Part shown: piece after piece, positions 6,730 through 14,315 of the stretch
How the letters are laid out: each line of letters starts with the position of its first letter
Position numbering within the stretch: position 1 is the stretch's first letter
Origin: Oscillospiraceae bacterium
Lineage (GTDB): Bacteria > Bacillota > Clostridia > Oscillospirales > Ruminococcaceae
DNA: 40,163 nt
Assembly: GCA_021769525.1 (NCBI GenBank)
Contig: JAETSQ010000023.1
Coordinates: 1 to 40,163, forward strand
Direction of reading: 5' to 3'
The notes under the pieces: generated by a model
Told to the model about the DNA's origin: nothing
Database searches by the model: none
Seen by the model: the letters and a program-made list of their open reading frames with translations, nothing else
Translations under genes and position numbers: made by a program

Positions 6730-8024
6730 TGCATCACATCCTCTCTGGTAAGCTGTTCCTGGGTCGGCCCGAAGAGGGAGAGCTGCTCCCCCTGGGGATG
6801 CTGGGCCGCCAGCAGCTCCCGGTCCTTCTGGGAGATGAGGGCCCGCAGCACCCCGTCCTGGGTCACCCGCAGCCCCTCCGGGGCCCTGCCGCCGCAGAGG
6901 AGAAAGTACTGGGCCCGTTTCAGCACCACGCCGATCTTCCGCAGCTGGGGCCAGTCCAGGCGGCTGTGCCGCCGGGCGGTGAGGATACGCTGGGCGCTCT
7001 TCACCCCGATGCCCGGCACCCGCAGCAGCGTCTCGTAGGGGGCGGTGTTCACCTCCACCGGGAAGCGGTCCAGGTGGTTCAGGGCCCAGTTGCACTTGGG
7101 GTCCACATAGGGGCTGAAGGAGGGGTGTTCCTCATCCAGCAGCTCCTCCGCGGCAAAGCCGTAGAACCGCAGCAGCCAGTCCGCCTGGTAGAGGCGGTGC
7201 TCCCGCAGCAGGGGGGGCTTTGTGCCGGCGGGGAGGAGGGCGTCCTGCACCACCGGCACATAGGCGGAAAAGAAAACCCGTTTGAGCTGGTACTTCCGGT
7301 ACAGCCCCTGGGTCAGCCGCAGGATGGTCAGGTCGTTTTCCGGGGTGGCCCCCACGATCATCTGGGTGCTCTGCCCCGCCGGGGCGAACTGGGGGGCGTG
7401 GCGGTACCGGACGATGTCGCTGCTGTTCTCCCGGATGCCGTCCCGGATAAAGCCCATGGGGCCCAGGATAGAGGACTTGGTCTTCTCCGGGCAGAGGCGG
7501 ACGAGGCTCTGGCTGCTGGGCATCTCGATGTTGACGCTGATGCGGTCGGCCAACAGCCCTAACCGCCGGATGATGGCATCGTCCGCCCCAGGGATGGCCT
7601 TGACGTGGATATACCCCCCGAAGCGGTACTCCTGCCGCAGGATCTCCAGCACCCGCAGCATCCGCTCCGCGGTGTGGTCGGCGTCCTTCATCACCCCGGA
7701 GGAGAGGAACAGCCCCTCGATGTAATTGCGGCGGTAGAACTGGATGGTGAGGTCCGCCAGCTCCCGCGGGGCAAAGGCGGCGCGGGGCACGTCGTTGGAG
7801 CGGCGGTTGATGCAGTACCGGCAGTCGTAGACGCAGTAGTTGGTCATCAGCACCTTCAGGAGGGAGATACACCGGCCGTCGGCGGCAAAGCTGTGGCAGA
7901 GCCCGGCGATGTGGCAGTTGCCGAGACCGCCTTCCGGGGTGCTGCGGCTGCTGCCGCTGGAGGTGCAGGAGGCGTCGTATTTGGCGGCGTCGGAAAGGAT
8001 CTCCAGCTTCTCCATCAGCTCCAC
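6708..8024 (-). CDS. Radical SAM protein of putative DNA modification/repair (TIGR03916, rSAM_link_UDG)
   Basis: A 438-residue radical SAM enzyme. The cluster-binding motif is C64-x3-C68-x2-C71 (NYCVYDCRYC), which would hold the [4Fe-4S] cluster that cleaves S-adenosylmethionine. The N-terminus has the family-typical EKLEILSDAAKYDASC and a second Cys-rich stretch (C37, C43, C52). Around residues 331-352 is a helix-hairpin-helix of the form LLRVPGIGVKSAQRIL, a DNA-binding element found in repair enzymes. The family is known from comparative genomics only. The start at 8024 is GTG; an ATG at 8015 with GGAG 5 bases upstream is an equally good start. Upstream are an almost consensus promoter and a LexA box, so the gene should be induced by DNA damage. 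The partner gene overlaps its end. Confidence 0.88.
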   Translation of the reverse strand: MELMEKLEILSDAAKYDASCTSSGSSRSTPEGGLGNCHIAGLCHSFAADGRCISLLKVLMTNYCVYDCRYCINRRSNDVPRAAFAPRELADLTIQFYRRNYIEGLFLSSGVMKDADHTAERMLRVLEILRQEYRFGGYIHVKAIPGADDAIIRRLGLLADRISVNIEMPSSQSLVRLCPEKTKSSILGPMGFIRDGIRENSSDIVRYRHAPQFAPAGQSTQMIVGATPENDLTILRLTQGLYRKYQLKRVFFSAYVPVVQDALLPAGTKPPLLREHRLYQADWLLRFYGFAAEELLDEEHPSFSPYVDPKCNWALNHLDRFPVEVNTAPYETLLRVPGIGVKSAQRILTARRHSRLDWPQLRKIGVVLKRAQYFLLCGGRAPEGLRVTQDGVLRALISQKDRELLAAQHPQGEQLSLFGPTQEQLTREDVMQCLTGQI

Positions 8025-8056
8025 GATTTGCGGCCCCCTTGTCCCGGCAGAGTTTA

Positions 8057-8068
8057 GAACGTATGTTC
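8057..8068 (-). promoter_or_regulatory. LexA (SOS) box
   Basis: GAACGTATGTTC is a perfect 12-bp match to the Gram-positive LexA/DinR core GAAC-N4-GTTC. It lies 7 bases downstream of the -10 element, over the expected transcription start, and 33 bases before the radical SAM gene: the position where a bound repressor blocks initiation. Confidence 0.82.
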
Positions 8069-8075
8069 TTAGCTT

Positions 8076-8104
8076 ATTTTACAGCCTTTTCCCTTCCTTG
8101 TCAA
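8076..8104 (-). promoter_or_regulatory. Sigma-A promoter of the radical SAM operon
   Basis: On the minus strand TTGACA (8099-8104), a 17-base spacer and TAAAAT (8076-8081). Very close to consensus, fitting a gene kept off by a repressor rather than by a weak promoter. Confidence 0.82.
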
Positions 8105-8148
8105 GAGGAAAATTTTTGGGGGGCGGCTTACGGCAGAAACCGCCAGGA

Positions 8149-8192
8149 CCTCCCCTGAAAGGGGAGGATGTCGCCGTAGGCGACAGGAGGGG
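8149..8192. repeat. Palindromic intergenic repeat unit, copy 1
   Basis: Two hairpins in series: CCTCCCC-TGAAA-GGGGAGG (8149-8167) and TGTCGCC-GTA-GGCGACA (8169-8185), followed by GGAGGGG. The same order recurs at 8422-8466 with different stem sequence. This is the layout of REP/BIME-like repeats. Confidence 0.55.
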
Positions 8193-8314
8193 TTCCCCCG
8201 CAGGGTCTCTTTCTTGGTCTTGGTTTGCAGCGGCACTAACGCCGTTCGCCTACCATCTTCGCGCTAAGACCCTTTCGGAGCGGTTGCGCTCCGAAACGCG
8301 CCTGCGGGCGCAGC

Positions 8315-8513
8315 CTGGACCCCGCAGCCCTAACGGGCCGCTATGCGTCCCTTCGGGCACGCGGGCTACGCCCGGCCTTTGAAAAGGCTTGACCGAAACT
8401 TTTGGCGGCCTTCGGCCAAAGCCTCCTTCCTAGAGGGAGGTGTCGAGCGAAGCGAGACGGAGGGAGTCCACCTAAGTCTCCAGGCACTCACCTGCGCTTT
8501 GTACAAAGGTAAG
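8315..8513. repeat. Dispersed intergenic repeat, copy A (long form)
   Basis: This stretch shares ordered blocks with 14130-14236: CTGGACCCCGC, CTTTGAAAAG, GAAACTTT followed by GCGGCCTTCGGCCA, then CTCCAGGCA and CAAAGGTAAGG. Copy A has two extra pieces, one after CTGGACCCCGC and one (8419-8473) that contains palindromic unit 2. The 8105-8565 gap holds no credible gene. Confidence 0.6.
8422..8466. repeat. Palindromic intergenic repeat unit, copy 2, nested in copy A
   Basis: CCTCCTTCCTAGAGGGAGG forms one hairpin, then the imperfect palindrome GTCGAGCGAAGCGAGAC and GGAGGGAG. Same plan as copy 1. It is absent from the otherwise similar repeat at 14130-14236. Confidence 0.55.
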
Positions 8514-8538
8514 GAGCGGGGGTTATCCCCCGCTCCTT
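8511..8538. repeat. 12-bp perfect hairpin
   Basis: AAGGAGCGGGGG and CCCCCGCTCCTT pair perfectly around a TTAT loop. No T-run follows on either strand, so it may act as a second RNA-stabilising or termination-assisting stem behind the ABC operon. Confidence 0.5.
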
Positions 8539-8545
8539 GTAGGGC

Positions 8546-8565
8546 AAAAACCGGACGAAGTCCGG
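8546..8565 (-). terminator. Intrinsic terminator of the efflux operon
   Basis: On the minus strand CCGGAC-TTC-GTCCGG is followed by TTTTT, starting directly after the stop codon of the ABC ATPase gene. Confidence 0.8.
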
Positions 8566-9237
8566 TCAGCTGTGCAGCTCTCCATCCACGATCCGCACCA
8601 CCCGGTGGGCGTACCGGGCCACCTTCTCATCGTGGGTGATCATCACGATGGTGTTCCCCAGGTCGTTGAGCTTTACGAACAGCTCCAGCACCTCCCGCCC
8701 GGTGGCGGAGTCCAGGGCGCCGGTGGGCTCGTCGGCCAGGAGCATACTGGGCCGCCCCACCAGTGCCCTGGCGATGGCCACCCGCTGCTGCTGCCCGCCG
8801 GAAAGCTCGCTGGGCTTGTGGGTGACCCGCTCCCCCAGACCCAGCAGGCGGATGGTCTCCATACACTGCTCCTCCGCCTCCCGGCGGCTGCTGCCCCGGA
8901 TAAGCACCGGCATACAGATGTTTTGCAGGACGGTGTACCGGGGGATGAGCTGGTACTTCTGGAAGATGAAGCCGATCTTCTCGTTGCGCACCTGGGTGAG
9001 CTGGTCATCCTTCATGGCGCTGATCTCCGCGCCGTCCAGGCGGTAGCTGCCGCTGTCGGCGGTATCCATACAGCCGATGATGTTCATCAGGGTGGACTTT
9101 CCGGAGCCGGAGGGCCCCAGGATAGCCAGAAACTCCCCCCGCTCCACCGTCAGGTCCACCTCCCGCAGGGCGTGGAGGCTTTCCGTTCCCATCCTGTAGT
9201 ATTTGTTGATGCCCTGCATCTCGATGATATGCTCCAT
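8566..9237 (-). CDS. ABC transporter ATP-binding protein, MacB/LolD type
   Basis: A 223-residue ATPase that powers the FtsX/MacB-type permease two genes upstream. Motifs in order: Walker A GPSGSGKST (about 40-48), Q-loop region GFIFQ, signature LSGGQQQR (about 145-152), Walker B MLLADEPTGALD, switch THDEK. The family couples ATP hydrolysis to movement of a periplasmic or extracellular adaptor rather than to classical transmembrane translocation. I chose the ATG at 9237 (AAAGGAG 8 bases upstream). An ATG at 9261 overlaps the lipoprotein stop as TAATG and could also be used by coupling. Last gene of the four-gene operon. Confidence 0.92.
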   Translation of the reverse strand: MEHIIEMQGINKYYRMGTESLHALREVDLTVERGEFLAILGPSGSGKSTLMNIIGCMDTADSGSYRLDGAEISAMKDDQLTQVRNEKIGFIFQKYQLIPRYTVLQNICMPVLIRGSSRREAEEQCMETIRLLGLGERVTHKPSELSGGQQQRVAIARALVGRPSMLLADEPTGALDSATGREVLELFVKLNDLGNTIVMITHDEKVARYAHRVVRIVDGELHS

Positions 9238-9260
9238 GACAAACGCTCCTTTTAGGGACA

Positions 9261-9851
9261 TTAGGATAGGGACTGGATCACCTGCACCTGGGCGGGGGTC
9301 ACCCCGTCCTCCCGGAGGGTGATGGTCACCAGCAGGTCGGTGGAGAGGCTGTTAAAGCCCCGGCTGGCCCCGGTGAGGGTGATGACCTCCGCTCCCACCG
9401 GGATCTGGTAGAGGGCGGTCTCCCCGGTGCGGGCGTACCCCCGCCGGGAGGCGCTGCCCCCGCCATTCCCCGCCTCACCGGAGGGTCCTCCCTCCCCGAA
9501 GGCAGGACTCCCGCTTCCGCCGGAGGGAGGGGAGGGCGCCCCTTCCCCTCTATCCCCGGAGGGGGCTTCTCCCCGGTTGCCGTTTCCCCGGCCGCCGGCG
9601 GGACGCTCGTTTTCTTGGGGAGCCGGGGTCTCCCGGTCCGCTGTCTCTTCCTCCCCTGGGGAGGCGGCTCCCTCCCCGGCCAGGGTCACCAAGTCCAGGG
9701 TGATCTCGTTGCCGTTCACCTGGGTGATGATGCCGGAGACGGTCTCCCCGGCGAGGACAGAGGCGGAGGCGCTCTGGGAGGAGGCGGTCCCTCCGGGGAG
9801 GGCGCACCCCGCCAGCAGGGCCAGGACCAGAGCCATGGCTGTATATCGCAT
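9261..9851 (-). CDS. Lipoprotein of unknown function, Gly/Ser/Pro-rich
   Basis: A 196-residue predicted lipoprotein. The signal peptide MRYTAMALVLALLAGC ends in the lipobox LAGC with Cys16 as acylation site. After it comes a short strand-rich segment (VSGIITQVNGNEITLDLVTL), resembling an OB-like or beta domain, then about 70 residues of Gly, Ser, Pro, Glu and Arg low-complexity sequence, then a second ordered part (ALYQIPVGAEVITLTG). The start at 9851 follows GGGAGGAG by 5 bases; an upstream ATG at 9872 overlaps the permease stop. It sits between permease and ATPase genes, so it is probably an accessory part of the exporter at the outer face of the membrane. No family name recognised. Confidence 0.72.
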   Translation of the reverse strand: MRYTAMALVLALLAGCALPGGTASSQSASASVLAGETVSGIITQVNGNEITLDLVTLAGEGAASPGEEETADRETPAPQENERPAGGRGNGNRGEAPSGDRGEGAPSPPSGGSGSPAFGEGGPSGEAGNGGGSASRRGYARTGETALYQIPVGAEVITLTGASRGFNSLSTDLLVTITLREDGVTPAQVQVIQSLS

Positions 9852-9864
9852 AGCAACTCCTCCC

Positions 9865-11229
9865 TCATTCATGGTTCAGGGCGTCGATGGGCTTTAGGGC
9901 CGCGGCCTTGGCGGCGGGATAGAGGCCGAAGAGGGTGCCGGTGAGGATGGCGAAGACCAGGGCCATCACCACCCCTGCCGCCGAGGCTTCCACCCGCATA
10001 TCAAACCGCCCCAGCAGGGGCATCAGCGCCGAGCCGATGGCCACCCCTGCCACCCCGCCGAAGGTGGAGATCATATTGGATTCCATCAAAAACTCCATCA
10101 GGATGTTCCCCCTGGAGCAGCCCAGGGCCTTTAAAATGCCGATCTCCCTGGTGCGCTCCTGCACCGAGACAAAGAGGACGTTCATGATCCCCACGCCCCC
10201 CACCACAAAGACGATGCTGGCGATGGAGACCAGCAGGAGGGACATGGTGTTAGCCGACTGGGTGGCGGCCTTCATGCTGCTGCCGGCATCGGTGATGGTG
10301 TAGGTGACGCCGGGGTGGATGTCCGCCAGGGTGATCTCCACGTCCTCCATCACCTGGGCCACATCCCCCACATCCTCCGCCAGCACCGTCACGGTGGGGT
10401 CGATGGAGCCGCCAAAGAGATACTTTTCGGCGGTGGTGTAGGGGAGGTAGACGGCGGTATCCGGGCTGACGCCGGAGGACACCGTCCCCATGGAGCCGAG
10501 CACCCCGATGACGGTGTAATCCCGGCCGTCAATGGTGAGGACGCTGTTGTAGGCGGTGGCGGCATTTCCGAAGATCTCCTCGCAGACCCGGCTCCCCAGC
10601 ACACAGACGCGGCTGAGGTCCTCGGTGTCCTCCTGGGTGATGAAGTCCCCCAGGGCCAGCTCCAGGTTGGAGACCTGGGCGTAGGCGGCGTAGGCCCCCA
10701 CAACGGTGTAGTCCTCTTCCTCCTCCATATCGTACCCCAAAACGGCGTAGCTGCCGCTGGCGGAGATGGTGGCGGTGGTGATGCCCGGAACAAAGAGGGC
10801 CAGCTCCTCCACGTCGTCATAGGTGAGGGTGGCGTCCACATTGGAGCGCACCCCGGCGAAGGGGCTGCCCATCATGCCGCTGCGGTTCCCGCCGCCGGAA
10901 AAACCGCCTCCGGCACCGCCGCGGTTCCCTCCTCCGCCCCCACCGGGGAATCCTCCGGGGGGCATCCCGCCGGGCATTCCTCCCGGCATCCCTCCGGGGC
11001 CGCCCTGGTTCTCCATCCCCTGCATACTGGCCTGGTACCGCACTTCGATGGCCCCGGCGTTGAGGTTCTTGAACTGGTCGGCCACATCCGCCTTGCTCCC
11101 CTGGCCGATGGCGATAACCAGCACGATGGTGGCGGCCCCCACGATGATCCCCAGGGAAGTGAGCAGCACCTTGAATTTATTTTCCATGATATTGATCCAG
11201 ACCAGCCGGATCAGCTCCGAAAGGCGCAT
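9865..11229 (-). CDS. ABC transporter permease, MacB/FtsX type
   Basis: A 454-residue MacB-like permease. One N-terminal membrane helix (about 21-42), a large extracytoplasmic MacB core domain, then three helices in the last 130 residues (including VSIASIVFVVGGVGIMNVLFV cut near 345-365, and a final helix ending in GLYPAAKAAALKPIDAL, the family ending). These proteins do mechanotransmission for export of peptides, antimicrobials or virulence factors. Residues about 70-123 are an unusual insertion made almost only of Gly, Met, Pro, Asn and Arg, with GGMPGGMPGGMPPGG in it, at the start of the extracytoplasmic domain. The start codon overlaps the adaptor stop. Confidence 0.9.
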   Translation of the reverse strand: MRLSELIRLVWINIMENKFKVLLTSLGIIVGAATIVLVIAIGQGSKADVADQFKNLNAGAIEVRYQASMQGMENQGGPGGMPGGMPGGMPPGGFPGGGGGGNRGGAGGGFSGGGNRSGMMGSPFAGVRSNVDATLTYDDVEELALFVPGITTATISASGSYAVLGYDMEEEEDYTVVGAYAAYAQVSNLELALGDFITQEDTEDLSRVCVLGSRVCEEIFGNAATAYNSVLTIDGRDYTVIGVLGSMGTVSSGVSPDTAVYLPYTTAEKYLFGGSIDPTVTVLAEDVGDVAQVMEDVEITLADIHPGVTYTITDAGSSMKAATQSANTMSLLLVSIASIVFVVGGVGIMNVLFVSVQERTREIGILKALGCSRGNILMEFLMESNMISTFGGVAGVAIGSALMPLLGRFDMRVEASAAGVVMALVFAILTGTLFGLYPAAKAAALKPIDALNHE

Positions 11230-12794
11230 CAGCTGTTCACCTTGCTTTCGATGAGGACCACGTCACCTTCCTCTAGGCCGGAGAGGATCTGGACGTTCCT
11301 GCCGTCGGAAAATCCGGTCTTCACCGGGACGATCTCCGTCTCCCCCGACGGACTTTGCCGTTTCACTGTCTCGGTGCCGTCGGCGGCGGTGGTCACCGCC
11401 CGGAAGGAGACATAGAGGCAGTCCTTTTCCTGGCGGGTGATGAAGGTGGCGTCACAGGTCATCCCCTCGTAGATGTTCTCCGGGTGGCCGTCCATGAGGA
11501 CGTTCACCGTGTAGCTGACGCTGGTGGAACCCATCCGGGCGGCGGAGTAGGAGATGCTGTCCACCGTGCCGGTGAAGCTCTCCTCCTCGTAGGCGTCAAA
11601 GGTCAGCTGCACCTCCATCCCCAGCTCCAGGTCCGCGATGTCGTCCTGGCTCACCGCCAGGATGACGTGGGCGGTACGGGCCGCCAGGGTCACCAGGCCG
11701 CTGCCGGCGTTCATGGTGTCCCCCTCGGCGCAGTTCACCGACATCACCAGCCCCTCCATGGGGGAGGTGATGATCCCGTCGGTGATGTAATCCGCCACCT
11801 TATCCAGCTCCTTTTTGGTGCTGTTCACCTCCGCCCTGGCGGAGGAAACGGCGCTGGCCAGCTGGCTGATGGTGGCGGTGTAGACGGTATCGGCGTTGCC
11901 GCTCTGGGCCACCGATCTTTCCTTGTCCGCCTCGGCGTTCAGAAGGTCCATCTCCTCCTGGCTCTCCAGCTGCTCCAGCTTCAGCCGCGCGGTGGCCAGG
12001 CTGCTGCTGGTGCTGGTGTAGTCATCACAGACCTTTTCGTACTCCTCGTCGATCCGCTTGTAGTTCTCGTAGGCTACCTCCATGGCGGCCTTGGCGGAAT
12101 CCATCGCCGCCTTGTTTTCCTCGGTGGGCTCGGCGGTGTAGGCGGCCTGGGCGCCGGAATAGGCGTTCTGGGCGGCGCTGTAGGCGCCGGAGGCCTGGCT
12201 GCGGGCGGAGCGCAGGTCGCTGCGCTCATCGTGGAGGTCGCTGAGCTTATCCGCCAGCTCATCTACCTTGTCCTCCTGGTCGGAGAGGCTGTAGGCGATC
12301 TCGCTGACGGTGTAATCGTACTGGCTCTCGGCAGTCTGGCCCCCCAGCACGGTGGAATCGTAATCGTACTTAGCGGTAATGGCCCCGGTGGTCTGGTCCT
12401 GTTTTGCCTGCTCCAGGCGCAGCAGGGCGGTATCATAGGCGGCCTGAAGGGTGCTGTACTCATCCTGGAGGGCGGAAAGGTCCACCTTCAGCAGGGGGTC
12501 GCCGGCCCGGACCCTCTGCCCCGCCTTTACATACACCTCTTCGATCTCCACCTGCACCGGGTAGGAGACCGACTGGCTCTCCAGGGTGGCAGAACCGGAC
12601 TCGGTGATGCCCACCGTCAGGTCTCCCCGCCGCACCGTCTCCTCCCTGGAGACCGCCGTTCCCTCGTTTCCGCCGCTTTGGCTGGCCCAGATGGGCCGCA
12701 GGGAGGCAGCCCCCGCCACCAGCGCGGCGGCCAGCACCAAACCGCCTGCGGGCTTTATAAATTTTTTCATCTCCTTTGGAAGATCCATCGTCAT
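11229..12794 (-). CDS. HlyD/MacA-type efflux adaptor protein
   Basis: A 521-residue membrane-anchored adaptor. An N-terminal signal-anchor helix (about 13-35) is followed by a lipoyl-like half (VYVKAGQRVRAGDPLLKVD), a very long coiled-coil hairpin of about 240 residues rich in Ala, Asp, Glu, Ser and Tyr, the second lipoyl half (GLVMSVNCAEGDTMNAG), then beta-barrel and membrane-proximal domains ending in VLIESKVNS. It would bridge the permease to the cell wall side. The coiled coil is longer than in E. coli MacA. First gene of the operon; the start ATG (12794) has GGGAG upstream, with a GTG one codon earlier. A TATACT -10-like element lies at about 12822, but the -35 is poor, so an activator may be needed. 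Confidence 0.88.
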   Translation of the reverse strand: MTMDLPKEMKKFIKPAGGLVLAAALVAGAASLRPIWASQSGGNEGTAVSREETVRRGDLTVGITESGSATLESQSVSYPVQVEIEEVYVKAGQRVRAGDPLLKVDLSALQDEYSTLQAAYDTALLRLEQAKQDQTTGAITAKYDYDSTVLGGQTAESQYDYTVSEIAYSLSDQEDKVDELADKLSDLHDERSDLRSARSQASGAYSAAQNAYSGAQAAYTAEPTEENKAAMDSAKAAMEVAYENYKRIDEEYEKVCDDYTSTSSSLATARLKLEQLESQEEMDLLNAEADKERSVAQSGNADTVYTATISQLASAVSSARAEVNSTKKELDKVADYITDGIITSPMEGLVMSVNCAEGDTMNAGSGLVTLAARTAHVILAVSQDDIADLELGMEVQLTFDAYEEESFTGTVDSISYSAARMGSTSVSYTVNVLMDGHPENIYEGMTCDATFITRQEKDCLYVSFRAVTTAADGTETVKRQSPSGETEIVPVKTGFSDGRNVQILSGLEEGDVVLIESKVNS

Positions 12795-12925
12795 CACGCT
12801 CCCGGTATTTGTATTGGTGCCAGTATAAACGAACTATGTGAAAGGAGTGTGATTTCCCGGTGAGTGCTGCCTGAAATTTTCCCAAATATTTTGTAAACCC
12901 GTCCCGCCCTCCGGCCCATCGTTTC

Positions 12926-12954
12926 TTGACACTTGGGCGGTATCATGCTATGAT
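12926..12954 (+). promoter_or_regulatory. Sigma-A promoter of the Fur-family regulator
   Basis: TTGACA (12926-12931), a 17-base spacer and TATGAT (12949-12954). Close to consensus. Confidence 0.8.
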
Positions 12955-12957
12955 TAT

Positions 12958-12969
12958 CCTGAAATCAGG
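12958..12969 (+). promoter_or_regulatory. Palindrome next to the -10 element, possible autoregulatory operator
   Basis: CCTGAAATCAGG has perfect 5-bp arms and lies at the expected transcription start of the Fur-family gene. It does not match the classical PerR box closely, so binding by that protein is only a suggestion. Confidence 0.35.
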
Positions 12970-13009
12970 AAAGGTTCCTAATCCTATCTTTATCCCGGAG
13001 GTGATCCTC

Positions 13010-13408
13010 TTGAACTATTCCAGACAGCGGGAACTGGTGTTCCAGGCCGTGCTGAAAAATCCCATCCACCCCACCGCCGATTCCGTCTACGAGCAGGTCC
13101 GGCGGGAAAATCCAAAAATCAGCCTGGGGACCGTCTACCGGAACCTGAATTTTCTCTCGGAAATGGGAATGCTAAGAAAGATCTCCATGCCTGTGGGGAG
13201 CGACCGTTTTGACGGGCGGCTGGACGAGCATTACCATATGGCCTGCACCTGCTGCGGCAGGGTCTTTGATGTGGAATGCGCCACTCTGGAAGAGCTGGAC
13301 CGGCAGCTCCTGGAACACCAGGGCTTCCGGGTGCAGAAGCGCCACCTTCTCCTGACCGGCCTCTGCAAGGAGTGCCGGGGATCCGGGGAGGATGCCCCGG
13401 CCGACTGA
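13010..13408 (+). CDS. Fur-family transcriptional regulator, PerR-like
   Basis: A 132-residue metal-dependent repressor. The winged-helix part includes [11 protein letters not shown] and [13 protein letters not shown], the DNA-reading helix. The regulatory metal ligands of B. subtilis PerR have counterparts here: His in HPTAD, Asp in RFDGR, the two His of EHYH, and Asp in VFDV. Two CxxC pairs (CTCC and CKEC) form the structural zinc site. This set favours PerR (peroxide sensing by iron-catalysed His oxidation) over Fur or Zur. The start is TTG at 13010 with GGAGGTG 6 bases upstream; earlier in-frame ATGs fall within the promoter. Rubrerythrin, a classical PerR target, follows 139 bases downstream. 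Confidence 0.87.
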   Translation: MNYSRQRELVFQAVLKNPIHPTADSVYEQVRRENPKISLGTVYRNLNFLSEMGMLRKISMPVGSDRFDGRLDEHYHMACTCCGRVFDVECATLEELDRQLLEHQGFRVQKRHLLLTGLCKECRGSGEDAPAD

Positions 13409-13547
13409 GCCCCCGGCCCCGCTTCGGTCCTTCCCTGCTGGCAGAGGAAAGCAGAAAATTTACGGATGCGCTGATTTTGCCGCCGAGGCACAGGCATCCG
13501 CCATTTCCCGCTTTCCGGGGGAAAAATGCCAGAAAGAAGGTAGATTT

Positions 13548-14087
13548 ATGGATCTGAAAGGCTCCAGGACCGAAGCGAACCTCACCGCCGCCTTTGCGGG
13601 GGAATCCCAGGCCCGGAACAAGTACACCTACTACGCCGCCAAGGCAAAGGACGAGGGCTACCGCCACATCTCCCAGCTTTTTACCGAGACCGCCAACAAC
13701 GAGCGGGCCCACGCGGAGATCTGGTTCAAGCTCCTCCACGGCGGCTCCGTCCCGGATACCGCCGCCAATCTTTCCGATGCCGCCGCCGGGGAGCGGTACG
13801 AGTGGACCGAGATGTACGCACAGTTTGCCAAGGAGGCCCGCGAAGAGGGCTTTGACGAGATCGCCCGCCTCTTTGACGGGGTGGCGGCCATCGAAAAACA
13901 GCACGAGGAACGGTTCAACACCCTGCTGAAGGATGTGCAGGATAAGGCGGTCTTCGCCAAGGGCTCCACGGTGGTGTGGCAGTGCGGCAACTGCGGCTTC
14001 CTCTACGAGGGCAAAAAGGCCCCGGAGAAGTGCCCCGTCTGTTCCCATCCCCAGTCCTATTTCAGCGTCGTTCCCCCAAAGGGTTAA
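13548..14087 (+). CDS. Rubrerythrin
   Basis: A 179-residue rubrerythrin, a cytosolic non-haem iron protein that reduces hydrogen peroxide in anaerobes. The N-terminal ferritin-like domain supplies the di-iron ligands: an E in [14 protein letters not shown], an ExxH pair in [10 protein letters not shown], and a second in [10 protein letters not shown]. The C-terminal rubredoxin domain has CGNCGF and CPVC, the four Cys that bind one iron. Length and order are those of classical rubrerythrin. The ATG follows AAGAAGG by 7 bases. It is downstream of the PerR-like gene in the same direction with no clear own promoter, so co-transcription and peroxide control are likely. Confidence 0.95.
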   Translation: MDLKGSRTEANLTAAFAGESQARNKYTYYAAKAKDEGYRHISQLFTETANNERAHAEIWFKLLHGGSVPDTAANLSDAAAGERYEWTEMYAQFAKEAREEGFDEIARLFDGVAAIEKQHEERFNTLLKDVQDKAVFAKGSTVVWQCGNCGFLYEGKKAPEKCPVCSHPQSYFSVVPPKG

Positions 14088-14129
14088 GGCTTATTCCGCC
14101 TTCTGCGGAAGGCGGCCGGGGCGCCGCCC

Positions 14130-14236
14130 CTGGACCCCGCCACCCTTTGAAAAGGGTGGACGGAAACTTTAGCGGCCTTCGGCCATACCAGCTAAGACTC
14201 CAGGCAGTCACTTGCGCCCTTTGCCAAGGTAAGGCC
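14130..14236. repeat. Dispersed intergenic repeat, copy B (short form)
   Basis: Shares ordered blocks with 8315-8513 (CTGGACCCCGC, CTTTGAAAAG, GAAACTTT, GCGGCCTTCGGCCA, CTCCAGGCA, CAAGGTAAGG). The 14088-14445 gap contains this repeat, a terminator, a long palindrome and the Rrf2 promoter, and no gene. Confidence 0.6.
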
Positions 14237-14257
14237 GAAGGCCGAGTAGGGCGTGAC

Positions 14258-14284
14258 ACCGGCGTCACGCCGGTCGTTCTTTTT
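14258..14284 (+). terminator. Intrinsic terminator after rubrerythrin and repeat
   Basis: ACCGGCG-TCA-CGCCGGT (7-bp perfect stem) is followed by CGTTCTTTT. It would end transcripts from the PerR/rubrerythrin unit. Confidence 0.7.
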
Positions 14285-14285
14285 G

Positions 14286-14315
14286 CTTCTTTTTCTCACG
14301 AGTGAGAAAAAGAAG
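14286..14315. repeat. Perfect 14-bp inverted repeat
   Basis: CTTCTTTTTCTCAC and GTGAGAAAAAGAAG flank a two-base centre. It follows the terminator directly. It could be a second terminator stem or a protein-binding palindrome. Confidence 0.55.

Noticed and set aside
8149-8513. Possible CRISPR array or tRNA genes in the repeat-rich gap
   Set aside because: There are no regularly spaced identical repeats with unique spacers, and no cloverleaf or TTCGA-type T-loop; I saw no CRISPR array or tRNA gene anywhere in the window.
8105-8565. Short open frames in the repeat-rich gap
   Set aside because: They cross palindromic units and have no ribosome binding sites or family marks; repeats explain the sequence better.
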